Shown: positions 1-7,092, counted from the first letter of the stretch. The stretch is DNA of 8,868 bases from Planctomycetaceae bacterium (GCA_003455945.1 DMPQ01000424.1:2794-11661), one strand, 5' to 3'. Notes: generated by a model from the sequence alone, not told the origin. Numbers and translations are program-made.

Positions 1-699
1 GACACGCCGCTCCGTCGGATCCTGAACGAAGCGCAGCGTCGCTACTGCAGCCACCTGCCGCTGCTGTTCGTCCAGACGGTGGTGTCGGTCGAGGCGGGGG
101 ATCGTCTGGCACTCCGCGGCCTGTTCGTCGGGGACGACGAAGAGTGTTTCGAGCGGGCGTCGGACCTGAGTCGTCGCGTGAACTTCACGCTGCTCGACGA
201 GGAACCGTCGACCGTCGTGGTCCACCTGGATCCCGAGGAGTTCCACAGCACCTGGCTCGGCAACAAGGCGATCTATCGGACGCGGATGGCGATCGCCGAT
301 CGCGGGCGGCTGATCGTACTGGCCCCCGGCGCGAAGACCTTCGGCGAGGATCCGGAGATCGATCGACTGATCCGCAAATACGGCTATCGGACCAGTCGTG
401 AGGTGCTGGACTTGGTTGCTCGTCATGAGGACCTGCGAGCCAACCTGAGCGCGGCGGCTCACCTGATCCACGGCTCGCCTGAAGGGCGGTTCGAGGTGAC
501 GTATTGCCCCGGTGGGCTGACTCGGGAGGAGATCGAAGGGGTCGGCTATCGCTGGGGGGACCTGCAGGTGATGTCGGAACGCTATGCACCGTCGCGACTG
601 ACCGACGGCTGGAACGACCTGGAGGGCGAGCGGGTCTACTTCATCCGCCACCCGGCACTCGGTCTGTGGGCATCGCGGGCGCGCGTCGGCGCGGCCTGA
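1..699 (+). CDS. LarA-family (DUF2088-like) protein, C-terminal fragment; 5' end outside window
   Basis: The reading frame is open from base 1 to a TGA at 697-699, giving 232 residues with no start, so this is the C-terminal part of a longer protein. The stretch RLIVLAPGAKTFGEDPEIDR, followed by LIRKYGYR, resembles the C-terminal domain of the nickel-dependent lactate racemase (LarA)/DUF2088 family, including members annotated as D-mannonate epimerases. Those enzymes racemise or epimerise hydroxy acids in the cytoplasm with a nickel-pincer cofactor. The N-terminal half, with most metal and cofactor ligands, is not in view, so substrate and activity cannot be judged. A Met- or Val-initiated start near 79 is unlikely because protein-like sequence (RRILNEAQRRYCSHLPLL) continues upstream. 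The next gene starts 50 bp downstream on the same strand, so the two may be co-transcribed. Family assignment is from memory of conserved wording; the exact subfamily is uncertain. Confidence 0.62.
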   Translation, partial: DTPLRRILNEAQRRYCSHLPLLFVQTVVSVEAGDRLALRGLFVGDDEECFERASDLSRRVNFTLLDEEPSTVVVHLDPEEFHSTWLGNKAIYRTRMAIADRGRLIVLAPGAKTFGEDPEIDRLIRKYGYRTSREVLDLVARHEDLRANLSAAAHLIHGSPEGRFEVTYCPGGLTREEIEGVGYRWGDLQVMSERYAPSRLTDGWNDLEGERVYFIRHPALGLWASRARVGAA

Positions 700-749
700 A
701 CGGGATCGAAAACGCCGAGGTGAAACGAACTCGCCAGGAGAACCGACCG

Positions 750-1028
750 ATGCGACCGCCGAAACCGACCGGGAAGCCGTGTCCGCAGGGGGAGAGCCGC
801 GAGCGGTGCCCGCTGGTCTGCAAGTACAACCGGTTCGAGGCGGACGAGCTGACGATCGACTCGTGGGAACTGAAGTGCCTGGATTGCGGCCAGCGCGAGA
901 CGATCGGGTATCGGAGCGACGAGCGGGAGGAGGGGGAGACGACCGATCCGCGGCGTTGCCCCTTCTGCGGACTGACCGACCTGCCGGTCGGAAAGAATCC
1001 GTGCGACGGCCGCTGCGAAACGCCTTGA
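750..1028 (+). CDS. Small cysteine-rich, zinc-ribbon-like hypothetical protein
   Basis: This is a 92-residue protein that I do not recognise as a named family. It has nine cysteines: C11, C20, C24, then a C43-x2-C46 knuckle (CLDCG), a C70-x2-C73 knuckle (CPFCG), and C85-x3-C89 near the C-terminus. The two CxxC knuckles about 24 residues apart are typical of a four-Cys zinc ribbon, and the outer cysteines could form a second metal site. It has no signal peptide or membrane segment, so it is probably cytoplasmic. The ATG at 750 is chosen because AGGAG at 736-740 lies nine bases upstream; earlier in-frame ATGs overlap the LarA-like gene. It sits 50 bp after that gene and its stop codon (1026-1028) overlaps the first TTGACG motif of the tetR control region. 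Nucleic-acid binding or metal handling is possible, but no function can be assigned. Confidence 0.68.
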   Translation: MRPPKPTGKPCPQGESRERCPLVCKYNRFEADELTIDSWELKCLDCGQRETIGYRSDEREEGETTDPRRCPFCGLTDLPVGKNPCDGRCETP

Positions 1029-1034
1029 CGTTTT

Positions 1035-1049
1035 TTGACGAGACGTCAA
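1035..1049. promoter_or_regulatory. Probable TetR operator upstream of tetR (O1)
   Basis: This is a perfect palindrome TTGACG-AGA-CGTCAA, 6-bp arms with a 3-bp centre, ending 10 bp before the tetR ATG. A further direct TTGACG copy lies exactly 10 bp (about one helical turn) upstream at 1025-1030, and a TGACG half-site at 1053-1057. TetR-family repressors usually bind short palindromes next to their own gene, so this is the natural autoregulatory site. The TTGACG copies also resemble a sigma-70 -35 box; if 1025-1030 served as -35, the -10 would fall near 1048-1053 (weak, AATCCT) and transcription would begin close to the ATG. A near-identical palindrome at the pump gene start supports the call. 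Confidence 0.6.
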
Positions 1050-1059
1050 TCCTGACGGT

Positions 1060-1794
1060 ATGAGCTCGACCGAACTGCGAAAACAACGGGAATGGCTGGA
1101 GCGGGAGCAGCGGATCCTGCAGGTCGCGCGGGACCAGTTGGTCCGCGACGGCTACCACGGCCTGAACATGGACCGGATCGCGTTTCAGTTGCAGTATTCG
1201 AAGGGGACGATCTACCGCCACTTCGACTGCAAGGAAGAGATCGTCATTGCGATGGCGGTCGAGACGATGGAGACTCGGGTGGCGCTCTTCCGTAAGGCGG
1301 CGGAGCATCGCGCCTGCTCGCGACATCGACTGATGGCGATCGGCGTGGCGACGGAGTTGTTCGTCCGTCTGTTCCCGATGCACTTCAAGTTCGAACAGGT
1401 CCTGCGACTCGATTCGATCTGGGAAAAGACGTCCGAAAAGCGGCGTTCGTTGCTCAAGACTTGCGAGAGTCGTTGCGTCGAGATCGTCGCCGGCCTGGTC
1501 CGTGACGGGCTGTCGCGCGGCGAGCTGGAGCTTCCCTCCGAAACGACTCCCGAGGACCTCGTCTTCGGCCTCTGGGCGATGACGTTCGGTTCGTTCTCGA
1601 TCATGACGACCTCCGAGTCGCTTCGCGAACTCGGCATCGAACATCCGTTGGCGGTGATGAATCGCCACATCGAACTGGTGCTCGACGGCTACCGCTGGCA
1701 ACCCCTCTCGTCCGAAGAGCCTCAGGATCCGCTCAGGGAGCGGATTCGGCAGGAGGTCTTCGGCGAGGAGTTCCGGCGGTTGGAAGCCCCTTGA
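1060..1794 (+). CDS. TetR/AcrR-family transcriptional regulator of the adjacent RND efflux pump
   Basis: The product has 244 residues. Residues about 14-60 form the TetR N-terminal helix-turn-helix domain: helix 1 (ILQVARDQLVRDGYHG), then MDRIAFQLQYSKGTIYRHF, where SKGTIYRHF (47-55) is the characteristic recognition helix and turn, followed by the K/EE helix-4 start. Residues about 65-215 are a divergent ligand-binding and dimerisation domain, and the last 30 residues are a charged tail. TetR repressors next to RND pumps normally block pump transcription until a substrate-like ligand binds, so that role is inferred here. There is no Shine-Dalgarno sequence before the ATG; the next in-frame Met is residue 37, inside the DNA-binding domain, so the ATG at 1060 is kept. 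The message may be leaderless or nearly so. A perfect palindrome lies just upstream and an intrinsic terminator follows the stop by 6 bp. Which ligand it senses cannot be told. Confidence 0.92.
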   Translation: MSSTELRKQREWLEREQRILQVARDQLVRDGYHGLNMDRIAFQLQYSKGTIYRHFDCKEEIVIAMAVETMETRVALFRKAAEHRACSRHRLMAIGVATELFVRLFPMHFKFEQVLRLDSIWEKTSEKRRSLLKTCESRCVEIVAGLVRDGLSRGELELPSETTPEDLVFGLWAMTFGSFSIMTTSESLRELGIEHPLAVMNRHIELVLDGYRWQPLSSEEPQDPLRERIRQEVFGEEFRRLEAP

Positions 1795-1800
1795 AACCCG

Positions 1801-1828
1801 CGGCTCTCGGCGTGAGAGCCGTTTTTTT
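1801..1828 (+). terminator. Intrinsic terminator after tetR
   Basis: An 8-bp perfect GC-rich stem, CGGCTCTC (1801-1808) with GAGAGCCG (1814-1821), encloses a 5-base loop (GGCGT) and is followed directly by seven T residues (1822-1828). This is a textbook Rho-independent terminator starting 6 bp after the tetR stop. It should separate tetR from the pump genes unless read-through or antitermination occurs. Confidence 0.85.
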
Positions 1829-1838
1829 GCGAATAACT

Positions 1839-1853
1839 ATGACGCTTCGTCAA
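1839..1853. promoter_or_regulatory. Probable second TetR operator across the start of the membrane-fusion gene (O2)
   Basis: The sequence ATGACG-CTT-CGTCAA has perfect 5-bp arms TGACG/CGTCA around a 3-bp centre. It matches the tetR-proximal palindrome at 11 of 12 arm positions; only the outermost left base differs. Reading through every CGTCA in the window, I found TGACG-N3-CGTCA only at these two places. Its first three bases are the ATG at 1839, and it begins 10 bp after the tetR terminator T-tract. A repressor bound here would block or sit on the pump operon promoter. That the local TetR binds it is inferred from the match and position. Confidence 0.6.
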
Positions 1854-3230
1854 CTGATGACTTCTCGTGTCGCGATCGGCGGGTCGCTCGCCGCCTTGGC
1901 CTTGTCGGCACTTCTGATCTTCGGGCCGGCACGGGCCTTCGGGCTCCTGCCTCAGGGAAGTGCAGTGACTCGGGACCAAGCCGGCAACCGGCCGTTGGCC
2001 GTCCTGGTCCGCCCGATGCGGCGCGAGGTCGGTTACACGCGGCATCAGGCGTATACCGGAACGGTGCGGGCGGCCCGGACCGGCCTGCTCGCCTTCGAGG
2101 CCCCCGGCAAGCTGATCGAGGTTCTGGTCGACGACGGCGATCGGATCGAAGCCGGAGACGTTCTGGCTCGTCAGGACGATCGGAAGCTGCGGGCTCGTCG
2201 CGACGAGATCGAAGCGCGACTGAAGGAGGCTCAGGCCGCGTTCGCCGAAGCGCAGAACGGCCCGCGACTTCAGACCGTCGAAGCGGCTCGGGCCCGAGTC
2301 GCCGAACTTCAGGCTCAGGAAGCGCTGGCCGAGATCGAGTTCCGACGCGACTCGGAACTGCGTCAGACCGGATCGGTCCCGCAGCAGTCGCTCGATCGGA
2401 CTCGCTTCTCGTACGAGGCGGCTCGGGCGCGACGCATGCAGGCGGAGCAGGAGCTGTCGGAGCTCGATGCGGGGACGCGTCCCGAACGGCTCGATGCGGC
2501 CGCGGCGGCGGTGGCGCAGCTCGAAGCCTCTCTCGAGGATCTCGATCTGCGGATCGAGGACTGCCGACTCGTCGCTCCGTATGCGGGCCGAGTCGTGCGG
2601 CGGATGGCGGACGAAGGAGCGATCGTGGCGGCCGATGTCCCGGTGCTCGAGATCGCGGAGACCGATCGGCTCGAAGTGCGTCTCGGCTTGCCTCCCGAGA
2701 TCGCTACGGAACTCGTCGACGGCAGCGACTGCCGGCTGACGATCGCCGGCCGGGATTACGCGGCCCGAGTCCTCCAGCGCCTCCCGCGCCTTGATCCTCA
2801 GACTCGGACTCAGACCGTCCTGCTGACGCTTCATCCCGATCCGAACGGCGCCGTCGAACCGCCGCTCTCCGAACTGGCTCGTCTGACGATCGAACTGCCG
2901 GTCGCCCGCGAAGGGTTCTGGGTTCCGCTTTCGGCGATGACACGAGGGCCGCGCGGCCTCTGGTCGCTGTTCGTCACCGAAGGGACCGAGGGGGGCGAGC
3001 ACCGCGTGGTGCGAGTCGAGGTGGAGTTGCTGCATGCGGACGACGACCGAGCGTTCGTCCGGGGCCCGATCGACGACGGAACGTCGCTGATCGTCGATGG
3101 TCCGCATCGCGTCGTGCCGGGACAGCGGATCGAACCGCTCGCGGAAGCGACCGGCGCTGCCGAGTCGGCGACGTCGGCTGCTGCCGGCGCAGGGTCGATC
3201 GCGAAGGACGACCGAATGTCGCCGCGCTGA
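1839..3230 (+). CDS. RND efflux periplasmic adaptor (membrane fusion protein, HlyD/AcrA type)
   Basis: From the ATG at 1839 the product has 463 residues. An N-terminal hydrophobic segment (about 11-30) ends in GPARA-F, a plausible signal-peptidase I site or an uncleaved anchor; there is no lipobox. The first half of the lipoyl/barrel-sandwich domain is at about 72-114 (around APGKLIEVLVDDGDRIEAGD). A long heptad-rich coiled-coil hairpin spans about 116-240, and the returning lipoyl half starts at V245-APYAGRVV. A beta-barrel (about 275-350) and membrane-proximal domain follow, with a low-complexity Ala-rich tail. Such proteins join the inner-membrane pump to an outer-membrane channel. A TTG at 1791 would extend the frame but would translate through the tetR stop and terminator, so it is rejected. 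ATG 1857 (MTSRVAIGG) is a credible alternative because the operator covers 1839-1853 and no Shine-Dalgarno marks either. The pump gene follows after 124 bp. Confidence 0.9.
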   Translation: MTLRQLMTSRVAIGGSLAALALSALLIFGPARAFGLLPQGSAVTRDQAGNRPLAVLVRPMRREVGYTRHQAYTGTVRAARTGLLAFEAPGKLIEVLVDDGDRIEAGDVLARQDDRKLRARRDEIEARLKEAQAAFAEAQNGPRLQTVEAARARVAELQAQEALAEIEFRRDSELRQTGSVPQQSLDRTRFSYEAARARRMQAEQELSELDAGTRPERLDAAAAAVAQLEASLEDLDLRIEDCRLVAPYAGRVVRRMADEGAIVAADVPVLEIAETDRLEVRLGLPPEIATELVDGSDCRLTIAGRDYAARVLQRLPRLDPQTRTQTVLLTLHPDPNGAVEPPLSELARLTIELPVAREGFWVPLSAMTRGPRGLWSLFVTEGTEGGEHRVVRVEVELLHADDDRAFVRGPIDDGTSLIVDGPHRVVPGQRIEPLAEATGAAESATSAAAGAGSIAKDDRMSPR

Positions 3231-3354
3231 GCCCTCTTCGGGTGCGCGACATTCGCCTTGCCGACGGCAGCCGACTGGGCGGCCGCTCGCACGCAGTACG
3301 CCGTACGCCACTCGATTCGCTCACTTAACGCATCTCGTGACGGAATTGCTGACG

Positions 3355-6300
3355 ATGTCGACCGTCGCTCGCTGGTTTCTGGCCAATCCGCGCTTCCTGC
3401 TGCTGGCGCTCGGACTGATCGCGGTCGCAGGGGGTTCGTCATACGCGGTCCTGCCGCGTATGGAGGATCCGCTGATGCTGGAGCGGGCCGCCAACGTCTA
3501 CACGTACTTTCCGGGTGCCGATGCGGAGCGGATCGAGGCGCTCGTGACCGAGAAGCTCGAGGACTCGCTGCGTGAAGTGGAAGAGATCAAGCGTCTTCGA
3601 TCGTTCAGTCGGACCGGCGTCTCGCTGATGTCGATCGAACTGCTCGACTCGGTCACCGAACCGGGGCCGATCTGGTCGCGCGTCCGCGACAAGATCGACG
3701 ATGTCCGACCGGAGCTACCGGAGGGCTGCAGCGATCCGATCTTCGATCAGCTGGACATCAAGGCTTATGCGACGCTGATCGCCGTGACTTGGCAGAGCCA
3801 TTCGCCGCCGAGTCTGACGGTGCTGCGGCGCCAGGCGAAGCAGCTCGAAGAGGTGATCAAGGGAGTTCCGGGAACCGAGAACGTCGATCGGTTCGGAGAT
3901 CCCGAAGAATCGATCCATGTCGATGTCGATCCGCAGCGAGCGGCCGCGATGGGACTGACGGTCGCCGAAGTCGCCGCGCAGGTCGCCGCGAGCGACGCCA
4001 AGAACGCGGCAGGGCGGATCCGCAACGACCGCTCGTCGGTGATCCTGCAGGTCGACGAAGAGATCGATACGTTGCAGCGGCTGAGCGAGATACCGATCCG
4101 GCATACGGCGGATGGGGATTTCGTGCCGCTGGGCGATCTGGCGACGATCGAGAAAGGGATCACCGATCCTGCGTCGACGCTCGCGCTGATCGACGGCCGT
4201 CCGTCGATCGTGCTCGGCGTCATGGCTCGCTCGGATGTCCGCATCGACCGTTGGCAGGCCCAGGTCGCCGAGGCGATCGATCGTTTCCGCGGCGAACTCG
4301 GCTCGGGACTGGAAGTCAGCTGGCTCTACGACCAGAACCGCTACGTCTCGGACCGGATGAACCAGGTCGTGTCGAACCTGCTGACCGGAGCGGCGGCGGT
4401 CTTCGTCGTGGTGCTGCTGATGATGGGGCTGCGAAGCGCCCTGGTGGTCAGCCTGGCGTTGCCGCTCTCGGCGCTGATCGTGCTCGCCGGCCTGCGAGCG
4501 ATGGGAATTCCGATCCATCAGATGTCGATCACCGGCCTGATCATCGCGCTCGGGTTGCTGATCGACAATGCGATCATCATGGTCGACTCGGTGACGACGC
4601 GACTGCACGACGGCGAGTCGGCGTCGGACGCGATCGGCTCGAGCCTGAAGCATCTGGCGCTTCCGCTCGCCGGATCGACCGTCACCACGGCATTCGCCTT
4701 CGCCCCGATCGCGCTGATGCCGGGGCCGGCCGGCGAGTTCGTCGGCTCGATCGCCATCAGCGTGATCCTGGCGATCTTCGCCTCGCTCGGCCTTTCGCTG
4801 ACCATCGTCCCGGTCGTGACGGCGCTGTTCGCACGCCCGATGACCTCGCGTGAAGCGCAAGTGCCGAGTCGCCGGCAGTTCGACGGAATCGAACTGCCGG
4901 GGCTTGCGCGCCGGTTCGAGCGGCTGCTGCTGGGACTGCTGCATCGCCCGTGGCTCGGAGTCGCCGGCGGGTTGCTGCTTCCGATCCTCGGCTTCATCGC
5001 GGCATCCGACCTGGAGGAGCAGTTCTTTCCTCCGGCCGATCGTGACCAGATCGCGATCGAGATCGAACTGCCGACCGGTTCGTCGATGGAACGGACCACC
5101 GAGTTCGCGCTCGCGATGCGCGAGCGGTTGGTTTCGGAGCCGCGCATCACCGCCGCGCACTGGTTCCTCGGCGAGTCGGCTCCGACCTTCTACTACAACC
5201 TGATTCCGCGTCGAAAGGCGACGCCGAACTACGCCCAGGCGCTGGTGCAGCTCGATTCGGCCGACGACGTGCGCGGGCTGATTCGCCGTCTGCAGGAAGA
5301 GTTCGATCGGGAGTATCCCGAGGCGCGGATTCTCGTTCGCCAACTCGAACAGGGACCGCCGTTCGATGCCCCGGTCGAGCTCCGGCTGTTCGGCCAGGAT
5401 CTCGAACAACTGCGCGAAGTCGGCGAAGAGTTGCGAGGCATCCTGGCCGAGATCCCCGACGTGATCCACACGGCGGCCGAACTGTCGGAAGTGCAGGCCA
5501 AGCTGGCGCTCTCGATCGACGAGGAGCAGGTACGAAGCCTGGAGCTCGATCACGGCCAGATCGCTTCGCAGTTGCGAGCCGGGCTGGACGGCGTTTCCAG
5601 CGGGACGATTCTCGAAGGAACCGAAGAGATTCCGGTGCGCGTCCGAGTCGCTCGCGAATCGCGAAGCGACTTCGATGGAGTCGGCGACCTGGCGTTCGTC
5701 GCGGCTCGCCCCACCGGCGCGGAAGCGACGTCGGACTTCCCCGGAATTCCGCTGACGCGCATCGCCGCTCCGCGACTGACGTCGGATCTCGCGGCGATCA
5801 ATCACTACGACGGCCGACGTCTGAACGAAGTGAAGGCGTATCTGCGAGCCGGCGTCCTTCCGGCGACCGTGCTGGAGGAGTTCCGCAAGCGGTTCGAGGC
5901 CAAGGGAATCCGCCTCCCCAGCGGCTGCGAGCTTTCGTACGGCGGCGAGGCGGCGGAGCGGGATCAGGCGGTCGGCAACCTGATGGCGAACGTCGGCGTG
6001 CTCGGCGTGCTGATGGTCGCCTCGCTCGTGTTGAGTTTCCGGAGCTATCGGAACGCCGCCCTGATCGGCGTGGTCGGCGCGATGTCGCTCGGCCTCGGTC
6101 TCGGATCGCTCTGGCTCTTCGGGTTTCCCTTCGGGTTCATGTCGATCGTCGGTTCGATGGGGCTCGTCGGCGTGGCGATCAACGACTCGATCGTCATCCT
6201 GGCGGGCTTCGAGGAAGATCCCGATGCGGCTCGCGGCGACATTCGGGCGATGGTCCGAGTCGTGCTCGGCGCGTCGCGTCATGTCCTGTCGACGACGCTC

Positions 6301-6510
6301 ACGACCGTCGCCGGATTCATCCCGCTGGTGTTGGCCGGCGGCGGTTTCTGGCCTCCGCTGGCCGTCGCGATTTCCGGAGGAGTCGGCGGCGCGACCTTCC
6401 TGGCTCTGCTCTTCGTGCCGGCCGCCTATCGCCTGACCAACTCGAGTCGTCGGGGGGAGGGGGCGGTGACTGACGAGCGAGTCGCCGAAGCGATCGGCAG
6501 CGCCAGCTGA
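3355..6510 (+). CDS. RND-superfamily efflux pump, inner-membrane permease (AcrB-like)
   Basis: The product has 1051 residues, the usual length for AcrB-type RND pumps. TM1 is at about 14-33, followed by the typical PRMEDPLM turn, a large periplasmic loop to about 335, TM2-TM6 (about 343-490), TM7 (about 534-552), a second periplasmic loop to about 877, and TM8-TM12 to about 1030. This duplicated layout is diagnostic for proton-driven trimeric exporters. In TM4 the AcrB Asp-Asp pair is D404-N405, with D411 further along; in TM10 the motif at 943-945 is N-D-S, where AcrB carries a lysine nearby. The frame is open far upstream, but the ATG at 3355 is chosen because the MSTVARWFLANPRF N-terminus fits the family and upstream codons read as arginine-rich noise overlapping the adaptor gene. 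No strong Shine-Dalgarno is present. It pairs with the upstream adaptor; no outer-membrane factor gene follows. The substrate is unknown; hydrophobic drugs are more likely than metals, given the sequence style. Confidence 0.94.
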   Translation: MSTVARWFLANPRFLLLALGLIAVAGGSSYAVLPRMEDPLMLERAANVYTYFPGADAERIEALVTEKLEDSLREVEEIKRLRSFSRTGVSLMSIELLDSVTEPGPIWSRVRDKIDDVRPELPEGCSDPIFDQLDIKAYATLIAVTWQSHSPPSLTVLRRQAKQLEEVIKGVPGTENVDRFGDPEESIHVDVDPQRAAAMGLTVAEVAAQVAASDAKNAAGRIRNDRSSVILQVDEEIDTLQRLSEIPIRHTADGDFVPLGDLATIEKGITDPASTLALIDGRPSIVLGVMARSDVRIDRWQAQVAEAIDRFRGELGSGLEVSWLYDQNRYVSDRMNQVVSNLLTGAAAVFVVVLLMMGLRSALVVSLALPLSALIVLAGLRAMGIPIHQMSITGLIIALGLLIDNAIIMVDSVTTRLHDGESASDAIGSSLKHLALPLAGSTVTTAFAFAPIALMPGPAGEFVGSIAISVILAIFASLGLSLTIVPVVTALFARPMTSREAQVPSRRQFDGIELPGLARRFERLLLGLLHRPWLGVAGGLLLPILGFIAASDLEEQFFPPADRDQIAIEIELPTGSSMERTTEFALAMRERLVSEPRITAAHWFLGESAPTFYYNLIPRRKATPNYAQALVQLDSADDVRGLIRRLQEEFDREYPEARILVRQLEQGPPFDAPVELRLFGQDLEQLREVGEELRGILAEIPDVIHTAAELSEVQAKLALSIDEEQVRSLELDHGQIASQLRAGLDGVSSGTILEGTEEIPVRVRVARESRSDFDGVGDLAFVAARPTGAEATSDFPGIPLTRIAAPRLTSDLAAINHYDGRRLNEVKAYLRAGVLPATVLEEFRKRFEAKGIRLPSGCELSYGGEAAERDQAVGNLMANVGVLGVLMVASLVLSFRSYRNAALIGVVGAMSLGLGLGSLWLFGFPFGFMSIVGSMGLVGVAINDSIVILAGFEEDPDAARGDIRAMVRVVLGASRHVLSTTLTTVAGFIPLVLAGGGFWPPLAVAISGGVGGATFLALLFVPAAYRLTNSSRRGEGAVTDERVAEAIGSAS

Positions 6511-6538
6511 TTCCACGAGTTTGCCGCAACGATCGAGA

Positions 6539-6568
6539 TTGACCCCGCTTCGCGATTTCGCGCAGAAT
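6539..6568 (+). promoter_or_regulatory. Candidate sigma-70-type promoter for mscL
   Basis: TTGACC at 6539-6544 matches five of six bases of the -35 consensus, and CAGAAT at 6563-6568 matches four of six of the -10 consensus, with an 18-bp spacer. Transcription would begin near 6575, leaving a leader of about 74 bases before the mscL ATG. It lies in the 138-bp gap after the pump gene, where I see no clear terminator. The call rests only on motif match. Confidence 0.35.
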
Positions 6569-6648
6569 CCCGCCGTGCGTCGGCACGGGGCGCGTCTGGC
6601 ATGCCGACTTCAACTCTTCGGTCAGGTCATCGCGAGCAGGAACGCAAC

Positions 6649-7092
6649 ATGGGAATCATCAAGGAATTTCGGACGTTCATCGTCAAGGGGAACGCCATCG
6701 ACATGGCGGTCGGCATCATCGTCGGAGCCGCCTTCGGTGTGGTGGTGAAGTCATTGGTGGACGACATCATGATGCCTCCTCTCGGCTACGTGCTCGGAGG
6801 GATCGACTTCTCGTCGATGGGTCACGAGATCGCCCCGGCGGTCAAGGCGGGATCACCCCATCCGATCACCGGTCTGGAAGTGACGAAGGACATGCCGGCG
6901 ACGGTGCTCCGTTACGGACTGTTCATCAACGCGATCATCACGTTGCTGATCCAGGGATTTGCGGTCTTCCTGGTGGTCAAGGGAATCAACTCGCTCAAGC
7001 GGAAGGAAGCGACCGCTCCTGCCGCTCCGGCCGAACCGCCGGCGGACGTCAAGCTGTTGACCGAGATCCGCGATCTGCTGGCCCGGCGATAG
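6649..7092 (+). CDS. mscL: Large-conductance mechanosensitive channel MscL
   Basis: The product has 147 residues, normal for MscL. The N-terminal amphipathic helix (KEFRTFIVKGN, 5-15) leads into TM1 (about 16-44, with the small-residue pore-lining run AVGIIVGAAFG and the conserved VDDIMMPP). A periplasmic loop follows, with TM2 at about 86-112 (YGLFINAIITLLIQGFAVF), then an Ala/Pro linker and a short C-terminal helix (LLTEIRDLLARR) that forms the cytoplasmic bundle. The homopentamer opens under membrane tension and releases solutes during hypo-osmotic shock. An in-frame ATG at 6601 would add 16 residues unlike MscL; the ATG at 6649 is chosen because MGIIKEFRTF matches the family and a purine-rich AGCAGGAA precedes it. 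It has its own candidate promoter and probably does not depend on the efflux operon. Confidence 0.96.
   Translation: MGIIKEFRTFIVKGNAIDMAVGIIVGAAFGVVVKSLVDDIMMPPLGYVLGGIDFSSMGHEIAPAVKAGSPHPITGLEVTKDMPATVLRYGLFINAIITLLIQGFAVFLVVKGINSLKRKEATAPAAPAEPPADVKLLTEIRDLLARR

Noticed and set aside
1791..1838. TTG start at 1791 for the adaptor gene, overlapping the tetR stop
   Set aside because: Translation would run through the intrinsic terminator hairpin and T-tract, giving an N-terminus unlike a signal sequence; ATG at 1839 or 1857 fits better.
1722..3311. A 529-codon open frame on the - strand opposite the adaptor gene
   Set aside because: Same cause: a GC-rich antisense shadow with no family features; it also crosses the terminator and operator region.
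3097..3354. N-terminal extension of the RND pump to an ATG at 3097
   Set aside because: The extra 86 residues overlap the adaptor gene in another frame and are arginine/serine-rich noise; family N-termini start just before TM1, at 3355.
3338..3354. TGACG half-sites just before the RND start codon as a third operator
   Set aside because: There is no facing CGTCA arm, and TGACG is common in this sequence because CTG-ACG codon pairs are frequent.
3231..3354. Possible regulatory element in the adaptor-pump gap (short repeat GTACGCC-GTACGCC around 3295-3308)
   Set aside because: Only a 7-bp tandem repeat; there is no hairpin with a U-tract, no palindrome matching the operators and no convincing promoter.
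3715..6516. A 933-codon open frame on the - strand opposite the RND pump
   Set aside because: It mirrors the pump gene codon for codon, is made of Arg/Asp/His-rich low-quality sequence and has no recognisable domain; long antisense frames are expected opposite GC-rich genes.
6601..6648. Upstream ATG for mscL at 6601
   Set aside because: It adds 16 residues with no MscL similarity, whereas the ATG at 6649 gives the conserved N-terminal helix.
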